From positions 124,001-188,000 of the forward strand of contig CAMCIK010000001.1 in NCBI GenBank assembly GCA_945874825.1: a stretch of DNA of 64,000 bases, given 5' to 3'. The notes under the pieces are model-generated. The model saw only the letters and a list, made by a program, of their open reading frames with translations. It was not told where the DNA came from and did no database searches. The translations under genes were made by a program, and so were the position numbers. This stretch comes from Phenylobacterium deserti (GTDB lineage: Bacteria; Pseudomonadota; Alphaproteobacteria; Caulobacterales; Caulobacteraceae). Below, one piece after another: positions 50,217 through 60,017 of this stretch. Every line of letters begins with the position of its first letter. The stretch's first letter is position 1.

Positions 50217-50921
50217 ATGGCCGGCCTGAGGAACGCCCTCATCGGCCTTGGACTGGCGCTTGCCGTCCCGGCCATGTCTGCCGCAGCGCCACCCGTCGAG
50301 GACCCGAGGGACGTCCGCATCCGGGAGCTTTCCGACCGGGTGTCCGACCTCGAGAAAGCCATCAAGGACCTCAACGCCCAGGTCGAATCCGCCGCGCGCA
50401 ACGCCGACCTTGCCCGGGGCGACGTCAAGGTCCTGCAGGACCGGATGACCGGTCCCCAACCGACCTCCCCGGCCCCTGTCCCGGTCGCAGCAGGTCCAGC
50501 GGCGGCGGCCGCGGCGACTCGATCCCCCGCCACACTTGCGGAGGATGGCCTCACCCTCGGGCGGCGGCAGCTCCAGGGCGGGGATGCCCGCGCGGCCGAG
50601 GCCACCCTCACGACCTGGCTCGCGTCTGCACCCGGCGATCCGAAGGCCGGCGAAGGGGCTTATCTTCGCGGCCGGGCCCGGTCCCAGCAGTCGGCCTGGG
50701 CGGACGCCGCGGCAGACTATATCACCGCCCTGAAGGGATGGCCCGCAACCTGGTGGGCGCCGGACGCGGTCGTCGAACTGGCCCGTGCCCTGGGACGACT
50801 GGGCAAGACAGCGGAGTCCTGCCAGGCCCTGGAAACGCTGACGGCGCGCTATCCGGAAACCTCGGAGGGTGCGCGCACCCGTGCGGCGGCGGTCTCAGCC
50901 CAGTCGCGGTGCGGCGCCTGA
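50217..50921 (+). CDS. cpoB: Tol-Pal system protein YbgF/CpoB
   Basis: Position after pal; N-terminal coiled coil plus TPR-like C-terminus (AYLRGRARSQQSAWADAAADYITALKGWP). Confidence 0.92.
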   Translation: MAGLRNALIGLGLALAVPAMSAAAPPVEDPRDVRIRELSDRVSDLEKAIKDLNAQVESAARNADLARGDVKVLQDRMTGPQPTSPAPVPVAAGPAAAAAATRSPATLAEDGLTLGRRQLQGGDARAAEATLTTWLASAPGDPKAGEGAYLRGRARSQQSAWADAAADYITALKGWPATWWAPDAVVELARALGRLGKTAESCQALETLTARYPETSEGARTRAAAVSAQSRCGA

Positions 50922-52213
50922 CCCCGGAGCCGGGCCCCGCAGCCCGGGCAGAAGGGCGCCTGGACGCGAGGCTGGACGCCGGACCCGGCGCGCCCCTCGC
51001 CATCGCCCTGTCGGGGGGCGGGGACTCTCTGGCCCTGACGCTCATCGCCGCAGATTGGGCCCGGCGCCAGGCTCGCCCCCTGTTGGTCTTCACCGTGGAT
51101 CACGGGCTGAGCCCCACAAGCCCGGACTGGACCCGAGCCTGTGCGCAGACAGCCCAGCGTATCGGCGCTGAGTTCCGGGCCCTCACCTGGGAGGGACCCC
51201 ATCCGCAGACCGGACTTCCCGCTGCCGCCCGTCTGGCCCGTCATCGGCTCCTGGCTAATGCCGCGCGCGCGGCAGGTGCCCGCGTGATCCTGATGGGGCA
51301 CACGGCGGACGACCGGGCGGAGGCTGAAATCATGCGGAGGATGGGCGGGACCACCCCCTCTCCCCGGGAGTGGACCCCTTCGCCCGTCTGGCCCGAAGGC
51401 CGGGGCATCTTTCTCCTGCGCCCCCTGCTCGGGATCCGCCGGGCAGACCTGCGGGAATGGCTCGCCGCCAAGGGCGAATCCTGGATCGAGGATCCGGCCA
51501 ACAGCGACGTCAGGTTCGCCCGCAGCCGCGCCCGGCTCGCCCTGTCCGGCGAGCCCGACAGGGAGGCGTTGGATCCCGTCTCCCGCGACACCGGTGGAGC
51601 CGCTGCGGCCCTGTCGGCCGAGGTACAGGTGGCACCCTTCGGACTGGTCCTGGACCGGGGTCGTTTCCGGACGGCGGACAGGGGTTCGGCGATCCAGGTG
51701 GCGGGTGCAGCCTGCCTGGCCGCCGCCGGATCCGCGAGGCCGCCCAGGTCCGCCGCCCTCGGGGCGCTCTGCGAGCGGCTGTCCGGCGACGGAGCCGTTC
51801 ATGCCACCCTGGCAGGGGCCCTGATCCTTGCCGACGGTGCACGGATCCTCTGGACCCGCTCGCCCGGGGAGGCGCGGCGGTCAGGCCTCGTCGACCTGGT
51901 GCTGGAATCGGGGGAGACAGGGGTCTTCGACGGACGCTTCGAGATCCTGGCGGACCGGCCCGCCCGCGTCAGCCTGCTGTCTGGGAGGATGTCGCGCCTG
52001 GCCCCCCTGGCCCGGGCGGCCCTGGCCGCAGCGCCTGCGCCCTGCAGGGGCGCCCTGCCCGCAGTGGTGTCCGAGGGGGCCGTTCGGCTCGCCGGGACAC
52101 CGGGCTCGGGGGTCCAGCTCCGCCCCCTGGCGCGGGCGCGCTTGGTCGCGGCCTGCGGCGGCGTCGCCACCGAATCCGAGGTGGCGGCCCTGGAGGCTAG
52201 CCGCCGCGACTGA
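50909..52213 (+). CDS. tilS: tRNA(Ile)-lysidine synthetase TilS
   Basis: PP-loop AIALSGGGDSLALTLIA, FTVDHGLSP, MGHTADDRAEAEIMRR; GTG start overlapping cpoB. Confidence 0.93.
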   Translation: MRRLTPEPGPAARAEGRLDARLDAGPGAPLAIALSGGGDSLALTLIAADWARRQARPLLVFTVDHGLSPTSPDWTRACAQTAQRIGAEFRALTWEGPHPQTGLPAAARLARHRLLANAARAAGARVILMGHTADDRAEAEIMRRMGGTTPSPREWTPSPVWPEGRGIFLLRPLLGIRRADLREWLAAKGESWIEDPANSDVRFARSRARLALSGEPDREALDPVSRDTGGAAAALSAEVQVAPFGLVLDRGRFRTADRGSAIQVAGAACLAAAGSARPPRSAALGALCERLSGDGAVHATLAGALILADGARILWTRSPGEARRSGLVDLVLESGETGVFDGRFEILADRPARVSLLSGRMSRLAPLARAALAAAPAPCRGALPAVVSEGAVRLAGTPGSGVQLRPLARARLVAACGGVATESEVAALEASRRD

Positions 52214-53048
52214 CCGAAAGGACATGCTCGAAGCCACGAACGACCCGGTGGGCGTACTGGGGGCCCAGAAGGCTGGCGTGCCGGGCCCCGGGAACGCGGT
52301 CCACCCATCCGGCGCAGGAATCGACAGCCGGGGCATTCTGGAGGGCCTGGAGGTCGGCGGGCAGGGGCACGGCACCCGCCGTCACGACAGCCACGGGCAG
52401 GTCCGGATCGAAGGGCCCCTGCATCCGACCCTGCTCGGCGGAGGCCCGCCACTGCTGCACCTCCCGGGCTGCCGTCCGCGCATGGGAGGCCGAGGCGTAG
52501 ATCCGTCGCTTCTCAAGCGAGACCTCAGCCGGAAGACCGATCCGGTCGCCGGCTACCAGGGCCCAGGCCTGCATGACGCCGAGGTCGGCCACCCGATCGA
52601 GCCCGAACATGGCCAGGCGGAAGCCGTCGATCATCCGGACTGCGGTCGGATGCGCGCTGTACTCTGGGGTCACGGCGTCCGCCAGCACCAGGCCGTCCAG
52701 GCGATGGCCTATCCGGGGGGCGAGGCTGCGCAGGAAGAGCCCGGCCATTGAATGTCCCCCCAGGACCAGGCGCGAGGAGGTATCGATCCGGGCAACCAAA
52801 GCCTCAAGGTCATCGGCGATGGCCCGGGCATCGCGAGGCTCCGGACCTGGATCCGAATGCCCGAGACCTGCCCGATCATAGGCCAGGCTCCGGACCCCCT
52901 GCTCCGCCAGCAGGGTCTGGACGACGAACCAGTCGGCCGCGCAGCCAAAGGCGCCGCATTCCAACACGACCAGCGGTCCGCCTTCCGGAGGCCCTGCCCG
53001 CACCGCGCGCAGATACCGGCCGCCGATATCGACCCGTTCGCCCCTCAA
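52197..53048 (-). CDS. alpha/beta hydrolase
   Basis: YDRAGLGHSDPG, LVLGGHSMAGLFLRS; C-terminus overlaps the tilS 3' end. Confidence 0.9.
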   Translation of the reverse strand: MRGERVDIGGRYLRAVRAGPPEGGPLVVLECGAFGCAADWFVVQTLLAEQGVRSLAYDRAGLGHSDPGPEPRDARAIADDLEALVARIDTSSRLVLGGHSMAGLFLRSLAPRIGHRLDGLVLADAVTPEYSAHPTAVRMIDGFRLAMFGLDRVADLGVMQAWALVAGDRIGLPAEVSLEKRRIYASASHARTAAREVQQWRASAEQGRMQGPFDPDLPVAVVTAGAVPLPADLQALQNAPAVDSCAGWVDRVPGARHASLLGPQYAHRVVRGFEHVLSVSRGG

Positions 53049-53079
53049 GACGGCCCCCCGGAAGTCGCTAGCGGTGGCG

Positions 53080-53589
53080 CTATTTCCACGTGTAGGCCAC
53101 CGGGGCGTCCGCAGGGCCGAAGGTGATCTCCACCGAGGTCACGGCCTTCGCCCCCGCCGGCGGCTTGAACACGGCCCGCGTGGCTTCTGGCAGGACCCGC
53201 GCAGGCGGCGCGCCATCGAAGGCCACCCGCACCTCCCGGACCGCTTCCTCGGGCGACTTCAGCAGCTTGGGCCGGGCGGCTTCGCCGGGGGTCTCGCCGC
53301 TGATCTGGAAATAGCGCGTGGTCTGGCTCAGGCCGGCGAACCAGACGATCTTGAAGCCGTCGGCGGTCACCCACCAGCTGGGACTGAGGGCGACGTCCGC
53401 AGAATAGGCCGTGGGGCCAGTCCCCACCGTGATGCGCCCGGACCGGGGCTCCAACATCCCGTTGGTGTTCGGCTCCAGGGGAATTGAAAAGACGATGGGC
53501 GCCGCGGGCGCTTCCGGCGCCTTGGATCCTGAGCAGGCTGAAAGCAGGACAACCGACGCGAGCAACAGCCCGCCCACGAGACTGCGCAT
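53080..53589 (-). CDS. putative lipoprotein
   Basis: Lipobox LLSACSG after MRSLVGGLLLASVV. Confidence 0.75.
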   Translation of the reverse strand: MRSLVGGLLLASVVLLSACSGSKAPEAPAAPIVFSIPLEPNTNGMLEPRSGRITVGTGPTAYSADVALSPSWWVTADGFKIVWFAGLSQTTRYFQISGETPGEAARPKLLKSPEEAVREVRVAFDGAPPARVLPEATRAVFKPPAGAKAVTSVEITFGPADAPVAYTWK

Positions 53590-53672
53590 GGTTTGCCTCC
53601 CTGATGATGACCGGGAGAATGTACCTGCAGGAAGGGGGCGGCAAGCGGATGCAGATCCCCCAACCCGGCGCG

Positions 53673-55088
53673 TCACAGAGACTTGAGGATGCCCTCGACC
53701 ATCTTCTTGGCGTCGCCGAACAGCATCATGGTGTTGTCGCGGAAGAAGAGCTCGTTCTCGACGCCCGCATAGCCCGAGCTCATGCCGCGCTTCACGAACA
53801 GCACGGTCCGGGCCTTTTCGACGTCCAGGATGGGCATGCCGTAGATGGCGCTGGAGCGGTCGGTCTTGGCCGCCGGGTTGGTGACGTCATTGGCGCCAAT
53901 GACGAAGGCCACGTCTGCGGTCGGAAACTCGGCATTGATGTCCTCGAGCTCGAAGACCTCGTCGTAGGGCACATTGGCCTCGGCTAGGAGGACGTTCATG
54001 TGCCCGGGCATACGGCCGGCAACGGGGTGGATGGCGTACTTCACGTCGACGCCCTCCTCCTTCAGCTTGTCGGCCATTTCGCGCAGGGCATGCTGGGCCT
54101 GGCTGACGGCCATGCCGTAACCGGGAACGATGATCACCTTGGAGGCGTTCTTCATGATGAAGGCTGCGTCTTCCGCCGAGCCCTTCTTGACCGGGCGGGT
54201 CTCGATCCGGCCACCGGCCGCCGCTGCGCTGTCATCAGCGCCGAAGCCGCCGAGGATGACCGAGACAAAGCTGCGGTTCATCGCCTTGCACATGATGTAG
54301 GACAGGATCGCACCCGATGAGCCCACAAGGGCACCGGTGATGATCAGGGTGACGTTCTCGAGGGTGAAGCCCAGGGCCGCCGCCGCCCAGCCCGAATAGC
54401 TGTTCAGCATGGAGACCACGACGGGCATGTCTGCGCCGCCGATGGGGATGATGAGGGTGATCCCCAGGATGAGGGCCAGGGCGAAGATGGCCCAGAAGGC
54501 CCAGAGGGCCGAACCCCCGCTGACCACCAGAACGCCGATCAGGCCCACCAGGGCCAAGCCGATCAGTATGTTCAGGACATGCCGGGCGGGAAGCAGGATG
54601 GGGGCCCCCGACATGTTACCGTTCAGCTTGGCGAAGGCGATGACCGAGCCGGTGAAGGTCACCGCGCCAATGGCCAGGCCGAGGGACAGCTCCACGAGGG
54701 AAACGGCGTGGATGGCACCCGGCGCACCGATTCCATAGGCACCCGGCGTATAGACGGCGGCCACGGCCACGAGGCAGGCGGCCAGGCCGACCAGGCTGTG
54801 GAAGGCGGCCACCAACTGGGGCATGGAGGTCATGGCGACCCGGCGTGCGATCACCGCGCCGATCCCGCCGCCGACGCCAACGCCACCAAGGATCAGGCCG
54901 ACGGTCAAGCCGTCCAGCTTGTCCTGGCTGTAGAGGGTGACGAGGGTCACGCCCACCGCGAGGGCCATGCCGATCATGCCGTTGCGGTTACCCGCCTGGC
55001 TGGTTACCGGGCTGGACAGCCCGCGCAGGGCCAGGATGAAGAGCACCCCGGAGACAAGGTAGAGGATGGCGGCGAGGTTGACGCTCAC
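53673..55088 (-). CDS. pntB: NAD(P) transhydrogenase beta subunit
   Basis: VIIVPGYGMAVSQAQHALREMADKL, VKYAIHPVAGRMPGHMNVLLAEANVPYDEV. Confidence 0.98.
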   Translation of the reverse strand: MSVNLAAILYLVSGVLFILALRGLSSPVTSQAGNRNGMIGMALAVGVTLVTLYSQDKLDGLTVGLILGGVGVGGGIGAVIARRVAMTSMPQLVAAFHSLVGLAACLVAVAAVYTPGAYGIGAPGAIHAVSLVELSLGLAIGAVTFTGSVIAFAKLNGNMSGAPILLPARHVLNILIGLALVGLIGVLVVSGGSALWAFWAIFALALILGITLIIPIGGADMPVVVSMLNSYSGWAAAALGFTLENVTLIITGALVGSSGAILSYIMCKAMNRSFVSVILGGFGADDSAAAAGGRIETRPVKKGSAEDAAFIMKNASKVIIVPGYGMAVSQAQHALREMADKLKEEGVDVKYAIHPVAGRMPGHMNVLLAEANVPYDEVFELEDINAEFPTADVAFVIGANDVTNPAAKTDRSSAIYGMPILDVEKARTVLFVKRGMSSGYAGVENELFFRDNTMMLFGDAKKMVEGILKSL

Positions 55089-55432
55089 TTGGCGGCATCC
55101 TTCTTGGCCGGCTCTTTCTTCTTGTACATGGCCAGCATCCTTTGGGTGACCAGGAAGCCGCCGAAGATGTTCACCGCAGCCAGCCCGGCGGCAAGGGCAC
55201 CCGCGCCCTTTGAGATCATCGCCGCACCTGTGCCGGCGCCCGGCGCACCCTGTGCGGCGGCAGCCAGGAGGGCCCCCACGATGATCACCGAGGAGACGGC
55301 GTTGGTTACCGCCATCAGGGGCGTATGCAGGGCTGGCGTGACGCTCCAGACCACGTAATAGCCGACGAAGATGGCCAGAACGAAGATGGCCAGCCGAAAG
55401 ACCGTGGGATCAACGTCCATGTGCGCCTCCAT
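55085..55432 (-). CDS. pntAB: NAD(P) transhydrogenase alpha subunit, part 2
   Basis: VGYYVVWSVTPALHTPLMAVTNAVSSVIIVGALLAA. Confidence 0.97.
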   Translation of the reverse strand: MEAHMDVDPTVFRLAIFVLAIFVGYYVVWSVTPALHTPLMAVTNAVSSVIIVGALLAAAAQGAPGAGTGAAMISKGAGALAAGLAAVNIFGGFLVTQRMLAMYKKKEPAKKDAAK

Positions 55433-56568
55433 CAGGATCCGGCGAGGGCCGGATGCACGATCTTTCCGCCGCTGACGACCAGGGCAGCCTTGAGGATTTC
55501 ATCTTCACGGTCGGGAGCAAGAGCCCCGTCCTTGTCGAGGAGAAGGCCTGAAAAGGCCAGCAGGTTCCGGGCGAACAGGGCCGAGGCGTCCGCCGCCACC
55601 CGACCTGGCATGTTGGCGATGCCGAGGATCTTTGCCCCGTTTTCCGTTTCGACGGTCTCGCCGACCTTCGCGCCCTCGACATTGCCGCCCTGTTCAACTG
55701 CGAGGTCGACGAGGACCGAGCCGGCCTTCATGGAGGCGACCTGGGCCGCCGTGACCAGGCGGGGTGCCGGCCGGCCCGGGATCAGGGCGGTGGTGATGAC
55801 AATATCCTGCTTGCCAATGTGGCCAGAGATCAAGTCGGACTGCTTGGCCTGGTACTCCGCGCTCATCTCCTTGGCGTAGCCGCCGGCGGTCTGGGCGTTG
55901 CGGAATTCGTCGTCCTCGACGGCGATGAACTTGGCGCCGAGGGACTCCACCTGCTCCTTGGTCGCCGGCCTGACGTCGGTGGCAGTCACCACGGCACCCA
56001 GTCGGCGAGCGGTGGCGATCGCTTGGAGCCCGGCGACGCCGACCCCCATAACGAAGACCTTGGCCGCGGCGATGGTGCCCGCGGCGGTCATCATCATGGG
56101 CAGGGCGCGGCCATAGGCGCTGCTGGCCTCGATCACGGCGCGGTAGCCGGCGAGGTTGGCCTGGGAGGACAGGACATCCATCACCTGGGCGCGGGTGATC
56201 CGAGGAATGAACTCCAGGGCATAGGCGTCCGCCCCGCTGGCGGCGAGGGCTTCAAGCCCGGCGCGGTCCTGGTAGGGGTTGAGCGAGCCGGCGACGATGG
56301 CGCCTGGCTTCAGGGCCGAAAGGGCCTCGGCGGAGGGCGCCCGGATACCGAAGAGGATGTCTGCACCCTTTACGGCGTCGGCGGCGGATTTGGCCAGCCG
56401 CGCGCCTGCGGCGGCGTAGTCAGCGTCAAGGCAGGCCGCCCCATGGCCGGCCCCAGCCTCGACGGCCACGGTGAAGCCTGCGGTGATCAGCTTGCGAACG
56501 GTCTCGGGTGTGGCGGCGACCCGGGTTTCTCCGGGATGGGACTCGCGAATAACGGCGATGACGGCCAT
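55432..56568 (-). CDS. pntAA: NAD(P) transhydrogenase alpha subunit, part 1
   Basis: IRESHPGETRVAATPETV, VMGVGVAGLQAIATARRLGAVVTATDVRPATKEQVESLGAKF. Confidence 0.98.
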   Translation of the reverse strand: MAVIAVIRESHPGETRVAATPETVRKLITAGFTVAVEAGAGHGAACLDADYAAAGARLAKSAADAVKGADILFGIRAPSAEALSALKPGAIVAGSLNPYQDRAGLEALAASGADAYALEFIPRITRAQVMDVLSSQANLAGYRAVIEASSAYGRALPMMMTAAGTIAAAKVFVMGVGVAGLQAIATARRLGAVVTATDVRPATKEQVESLGAKFIAVEDDEFRNAQTAGGYAKEMSAEYQAKQSDLISGHIGKQDIVITTALIPGRPAPRLVTAAQVASMKAGSVLVDLAVEQGGNVEGAKVGETVETENGAKILGIANMPGRVAADASALFARNLLAFSGLLLDKDGALAPDREDEILKAALVVSGGKIVHPALAGS

Positions 56569-56612
56569 GGCTTGGTCCGGTCTCCCGATGATGGGACGGG
56601 CTCAGCCCGGCC

Positions 56613-56843
56613 CTAGTGCGCCGCGTCGGGCTTATCCCGAAGAACGACAATACCGATCACAGTCATGGCCAGGGTCACGCCCAGGCTCGTCAGGAAGCCG
56701 GCGGGGGTGCAGAACCAGAGCACCAGCAGGACCAGCAGGGCGGCGATCGCCAGCGACCCCCACTTGGTGAGGAGCATGAAGATATTGTACGTGGCGGTCT
56801 GCTCGCTGATGTCCATCTCGCCACGATGATATTCGGAAGCCAT
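56613..56843 (-). CDS. aa3-type cytochrome c oxidase subunit IV-family small protein
   Basis: 76 aa, MDISEQTATYNIFMLLTKWGSLAIAALLVLLVLWF single-TM signature, upstream of pnt genes. Confidence 0.88.
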   Translation of the reverse strand: MASEYHRGEMDISEQTATYNIFMLLTKWGSLAIAALLVLLVLWFCTPAGFLTSLGVTLAMTVIGIVVLRDKPDAAH

Positions 56844-56927
56844 TCGGGACTCTCTTGTTCCGACACAGGGTCTGAAGGGGGTTACACGCTCCGGCCGCGC
56901 CGCTCAAGTCCGCTGGTCAGGCAGGGC

Positions 56928-57989
56928 TCAAGCGCCGGGCCAGACCGCCAGCAGGCCGCGTAGAGCCGAGATCAGCGCCAGGGGTTGGTCGATCATGATG
57001 TGGTGGGCGGAGTCCGGAATGGCGATCTCCAGGGTCTGGGGCGGCAGGGGCGAGGGTCCGCCCTCCTTCCGACGGCTGATGATGGCCGAGCGGTCGCCGT
57101 AGATGTGGACCAGGGGGATGGTGACCTGGGGAGGGCCGCCGCCCATAAGGCCGCTCATGACGCTTCGATCCAGCTTAGCCCACATGTTGGGATCAAAACG
57201 CCAGCTCCAGCCCTCCGCACCATCCGGACCCGTCACCGTCTTCAGCGACTGCCGAGCAATGTAGTCGGCGATGAAGAGGTTGCCGGCCGCCTGAGGCGGC
57301 ATGAGGCGGAAGCGGGACAGGGCCTCTTCCAGGCTGGGATAGACCCGCTGGGCCCGGTCGCCCGTTGGGATGTTCCGGACCTGCTCGGCCATGCGCTCGG
57401 CCATGCGCTTGCCCTCGGCGGAGTCCGGGGGCGGCCCGCCGAAACCCGTGTCCACGAGGATTGCGGCGCGCATGCGTTCGGGATGACTGGCAGCGGCGAA
57501 GAAGACCTGCGACCCGCCGAAGGAATGGCCGATATAGATCGGCTTTCCCGCTTCATAGAGCCCTGCGGCCCGGGCCACAGCCTCCGCGTCGGCGGCGAAG
57601 TCCTGGAAGGCGTAGGTCTCGCGCCAGTCCGAATCGCCCATGCCCGCCAGGGACATTGAAGCCACGCGGAAGTCCTGGGCGAGAAACGGGGCGATGAAGC
57701 TCCACCAGTCGGCGTGAGCGGAGTTGCCATGCACCAGGAGCAGGCCGGGCTTGCCCAGCTCTCCCCAGACCAGCATCTCGATCCGGGCGCCGAGGGACTC
57801 CACATGACTGCGTTCCGGCACCTGGGCCAGGGCGTCGCGGAACCATTCGGGCGCGTCCGGCACCCCGCCGCGGAAGGGGGCGAGTGGTGCCTGGACCTCT
57901 GGCGGCAGGGCCCCCGGTTCGGTGTGTATTGGGCGGTCGTCGTAGTATCCGACGGGCGCGCCTTCCTTGATCGCGGGATCGATCGGCAT
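56928..57989 (-). CDS. alpha/beta hydrolase
   Basis: LLVHGNSAHADWW, IGHSFGGSQVFFAAASHP. Confidence 0.92.
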   Translation of the reverse strand: MPIDPAIKEGAPVGYYDDRPIHTEPGALPPEVQAPLAPFRGGVPDAPEWFRDALAQVPERSHVESLGARIEMLVWGELGKPGLLLVHGNSAHADWWSFIAPFLAQDFRVASMSLAGMGDSDWRETYAFQDFAADAEAVARAAGLYEAGKPIYIGHSFGGSQVFFAAASHPERMRAAILVDTGFGGPPPDSAEGKRMAERMAEQVRNIPTGDRAQRVYPSLEEALSRFRLMPPQAAGNLFIADYIARQSLKTVTGPDGAEGWSWRFDPNMWAKLDRSVMSGLMGGGPPQVTIPLVHIYGDRSAIISRRKEGGPSPLPPQTLEIAIPDSAHHIMIDQPLALISALRGLLAVWPGA

Positions 57990-57992
57990 GTC

Positions 57993-58463
57993 CTACTCCT
58001 GCGCCTCCCGGTAGCCCGCCTTTCGGCGGATAGACCGGATGCCCTTGTAAACCCCCGTGCCGGTCATCAAAACCCGGTCTCCCGACCAGATCCGCCCTGC
58101 AACAGTAAAGATATCGCCGTCCTCGGCGAGGATTTCGCTGGTCCCCTCGACCCAGTCGCCCATCAGTCCCGGACCCATGAAGTCGGTCACCAGGCGGACC
58201 GTCACCCAGCCCATCTCTCTCTGGTTGGAGATCACACGCCCCCAGGCCATGTCGGCGAAGCTCATCAGCATGCCGCCATGGCAGTTGTTCATGCCGTTGG
58301 CGTGATGGCCCTCGATCCGGAAGGCCATGACCTCGAGGTTCGTCTCCGGATCACGGCGCGAATAGAAGGGCCCGACCGTGCGGCCGAAGCCGTGCTGCCA
58401 GAGATTGATCACGAAGCCTTCGGGCACAACGGCCGTCTGGCCTTCTGTCAGGTCATCGGACAT
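57993..58463 (-). CDS. PaaI-family thioesterase
   Basis: HANGMNNCHGGMLMSFADMAWG hotdog motif; start MSDDLTEGQ. Confidence 0.9.
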   Translation of the reverse strand: MSDDLTEGQTAVVPEGFVINLWQHGFGRTVGPFYSRRDPETNLEVMAFRIEGHHANGMNNCHGGMLMSFADMAWGRVISNQREMGWVTVRLVTDFMGPGLMGDWVEGTSEILAEDGDIFTVAGRIWSGDRVLMTGTGVYKGIRSIRRKAGYREAQE

Positions 58464-58574
58464 AGCGATCGGGTGACTAAAGGAGCCCCGGAAAATGGCA
58501 AGCGCCTTCCAGCTTGGCGGAGGCACCGGCGCATGATTGATAAGAGCTTACACAAGTTTCGGGGGGTATGCGGA

Positions 58575-60017
58575 ATGTTGAGATCCGGTGTGCTGGCGGT
58601 CGGCTTGGCCGCCTTGACCCTTTCGGCCTGCGCCTCGACGAAGGGCGCGACCCCAACAGCGGAGGCCAAGGCTACCGCCGCCAAGCCGCTGCCCGCCGGA
58701 CTGGATCCGGGTGCGCGGCCCGACGCCTTTCCCTCGACCTACAGGCCCCTGCCCTCGGCGGACTTCGCCATCGTCTACGCCCGCGCCTACACGGGGACGG
58801 GAAAGGCCCTCGAGAACGCCACGGTCATCGTCCGGGGTGGCAAGATCGCCTCGGTCGGCGAGGGCCTTGAGGCGCCGCAGGGCCTTCAGGTGGTGGACGC
58901 CCGCGGCAAGTGGGTCACCCCTGGCCTGATCGACAGCCACTCCCACCTCGGCGTCTATGCTTCGCCCTCCGTGGCCGCACACTCCGATGGCAACGAACTG
59001 ACCAATCCGACCACCCCCCAGGTCTGGGCCGAGCACTCGGTCTGGCCCCAGGACCCGGGCTTCAACAGCGCCCGGATTGGCGGGGTCACCACTGTCCAGG
59101 TCCTGCCCGGGTCCGGCAACCTGATCGGCGGCCGCGGGGTGACCCTGCGCAACGTGCCTTCCCGGACCGTCCAGGGCATGAAGTTCCCGGGCGCGCCCTA
59201 TACCCTGAAGATGGCCTGCGGCGAGAACCCCAAGCGTGTCTATGGGTCCCGGGGCCGGGCACCCTCCACCCGGATGGGCAATGTTGCCGGCTACCGCGCC
59301 GCGTGGATCGAGGCGGCGGAATACACGCGCAAGTGGGACGACTACCGGGCGAAGATCGGCCGCGGAGAGAAGGCCGAGCCACCCCGCCGGGACCTCGGCA
59401 TGGATACCCTGTCCGCTGTCCTGCGGGGCGAGATCCTGGTCCAGAACCACTGCTACCGGGCTGACGAGATGGCCATCATGATCGATATCGCCAAGGAGTT
59501 TGGCTATCGCATCACCAGCTTCCACCACGCTGTGGAGTCCTACAAGATTGCCGATATCCTGGCGGCGAACGGCATCTGCACGGCCACCTGGGCCGGCTGG
59601 TGGGGCGCCAAGCTGGAGATGTACGACTCGGTTGAGGCGAACGTTCCCCTGCTTCAGGCCGCCGGAGCCTGCGCGATCATCAAGTCCGACGATCCCGACC
59701 TGACCCAGAGGCTGACCCAGGAGGCGGCGGTCGCGCTGGCCGCTGGCCGCGCCGCCGGGCTGAAGATCACCGAGGCCGAGGCCATGGCCTGGATCACTGC
59801 CAACCCGGCCAAGGCCCTTGGCATCCTCGACCAGACCGGCACCCTCGAGGCCGGCAAGCGGGCGGACCTCGTGATCTGGGACCGTGATCCCTTCTCGGTC
59901 TATGCGCGAACCGAGAAGGTCTTCATCGACGGTGCCCTGACCTGGGACCGCCGGGACGCCAGATACCAGCCGAGATCGGACTTCGACCTTGGTCAACCCG
60001 GCGAGGGAGTCCGCTGA
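58575..60017 (+). CDS. exported lipoprotein amidohydrolase (metal ligands intact)
   Basis: Lipobox LSACAS; GLIDSHSHLG (HxH), QNHCYRADE, FHHAVES, KSDDPD; ATG at 58575 inside the longer ORF. Confidence 0.92.
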   Translation: MLRSGVLAVGLAALTLSACASTKGATPTAEAKATAAKPLPAGLDPGARPDAFPSTYRPLPSADFAIVYARAYTGTGKALENATVIVRGGKIASVGEGLEAPQGLQVVDARGKWVTPGLIDSHSHLGVYASPSVAAHSDGNELTNPTTPQVWAEHSVWPQDPGFNSARIGGVTTVQVLPGSGNLIGGRGVTLRNVPSRTVQGMKFPGAPYTLKMACGENPKRVYGSRGRAPSTRMGNVAGYRAAWIEAAEYTRKWDDYRAKIGRGEKAEPPRRDLGMDTLSAVLRGEILVQNHCYRADEMAIMIDIAKEFGYRITSFHHAVESYKIADILAANGICTATWAGWWGAKLEMYDSVEANVPLLQAAGACAIIKSDDPDLTQRLTQEAAVALAAGRAAGLKITEAEAMAWITANPAKALGILDQTGTLEAGKRADLVIWDRDPFSVYARTEKVFIDGALTWDRRDARYQPRSDFDLGQPGEGVR

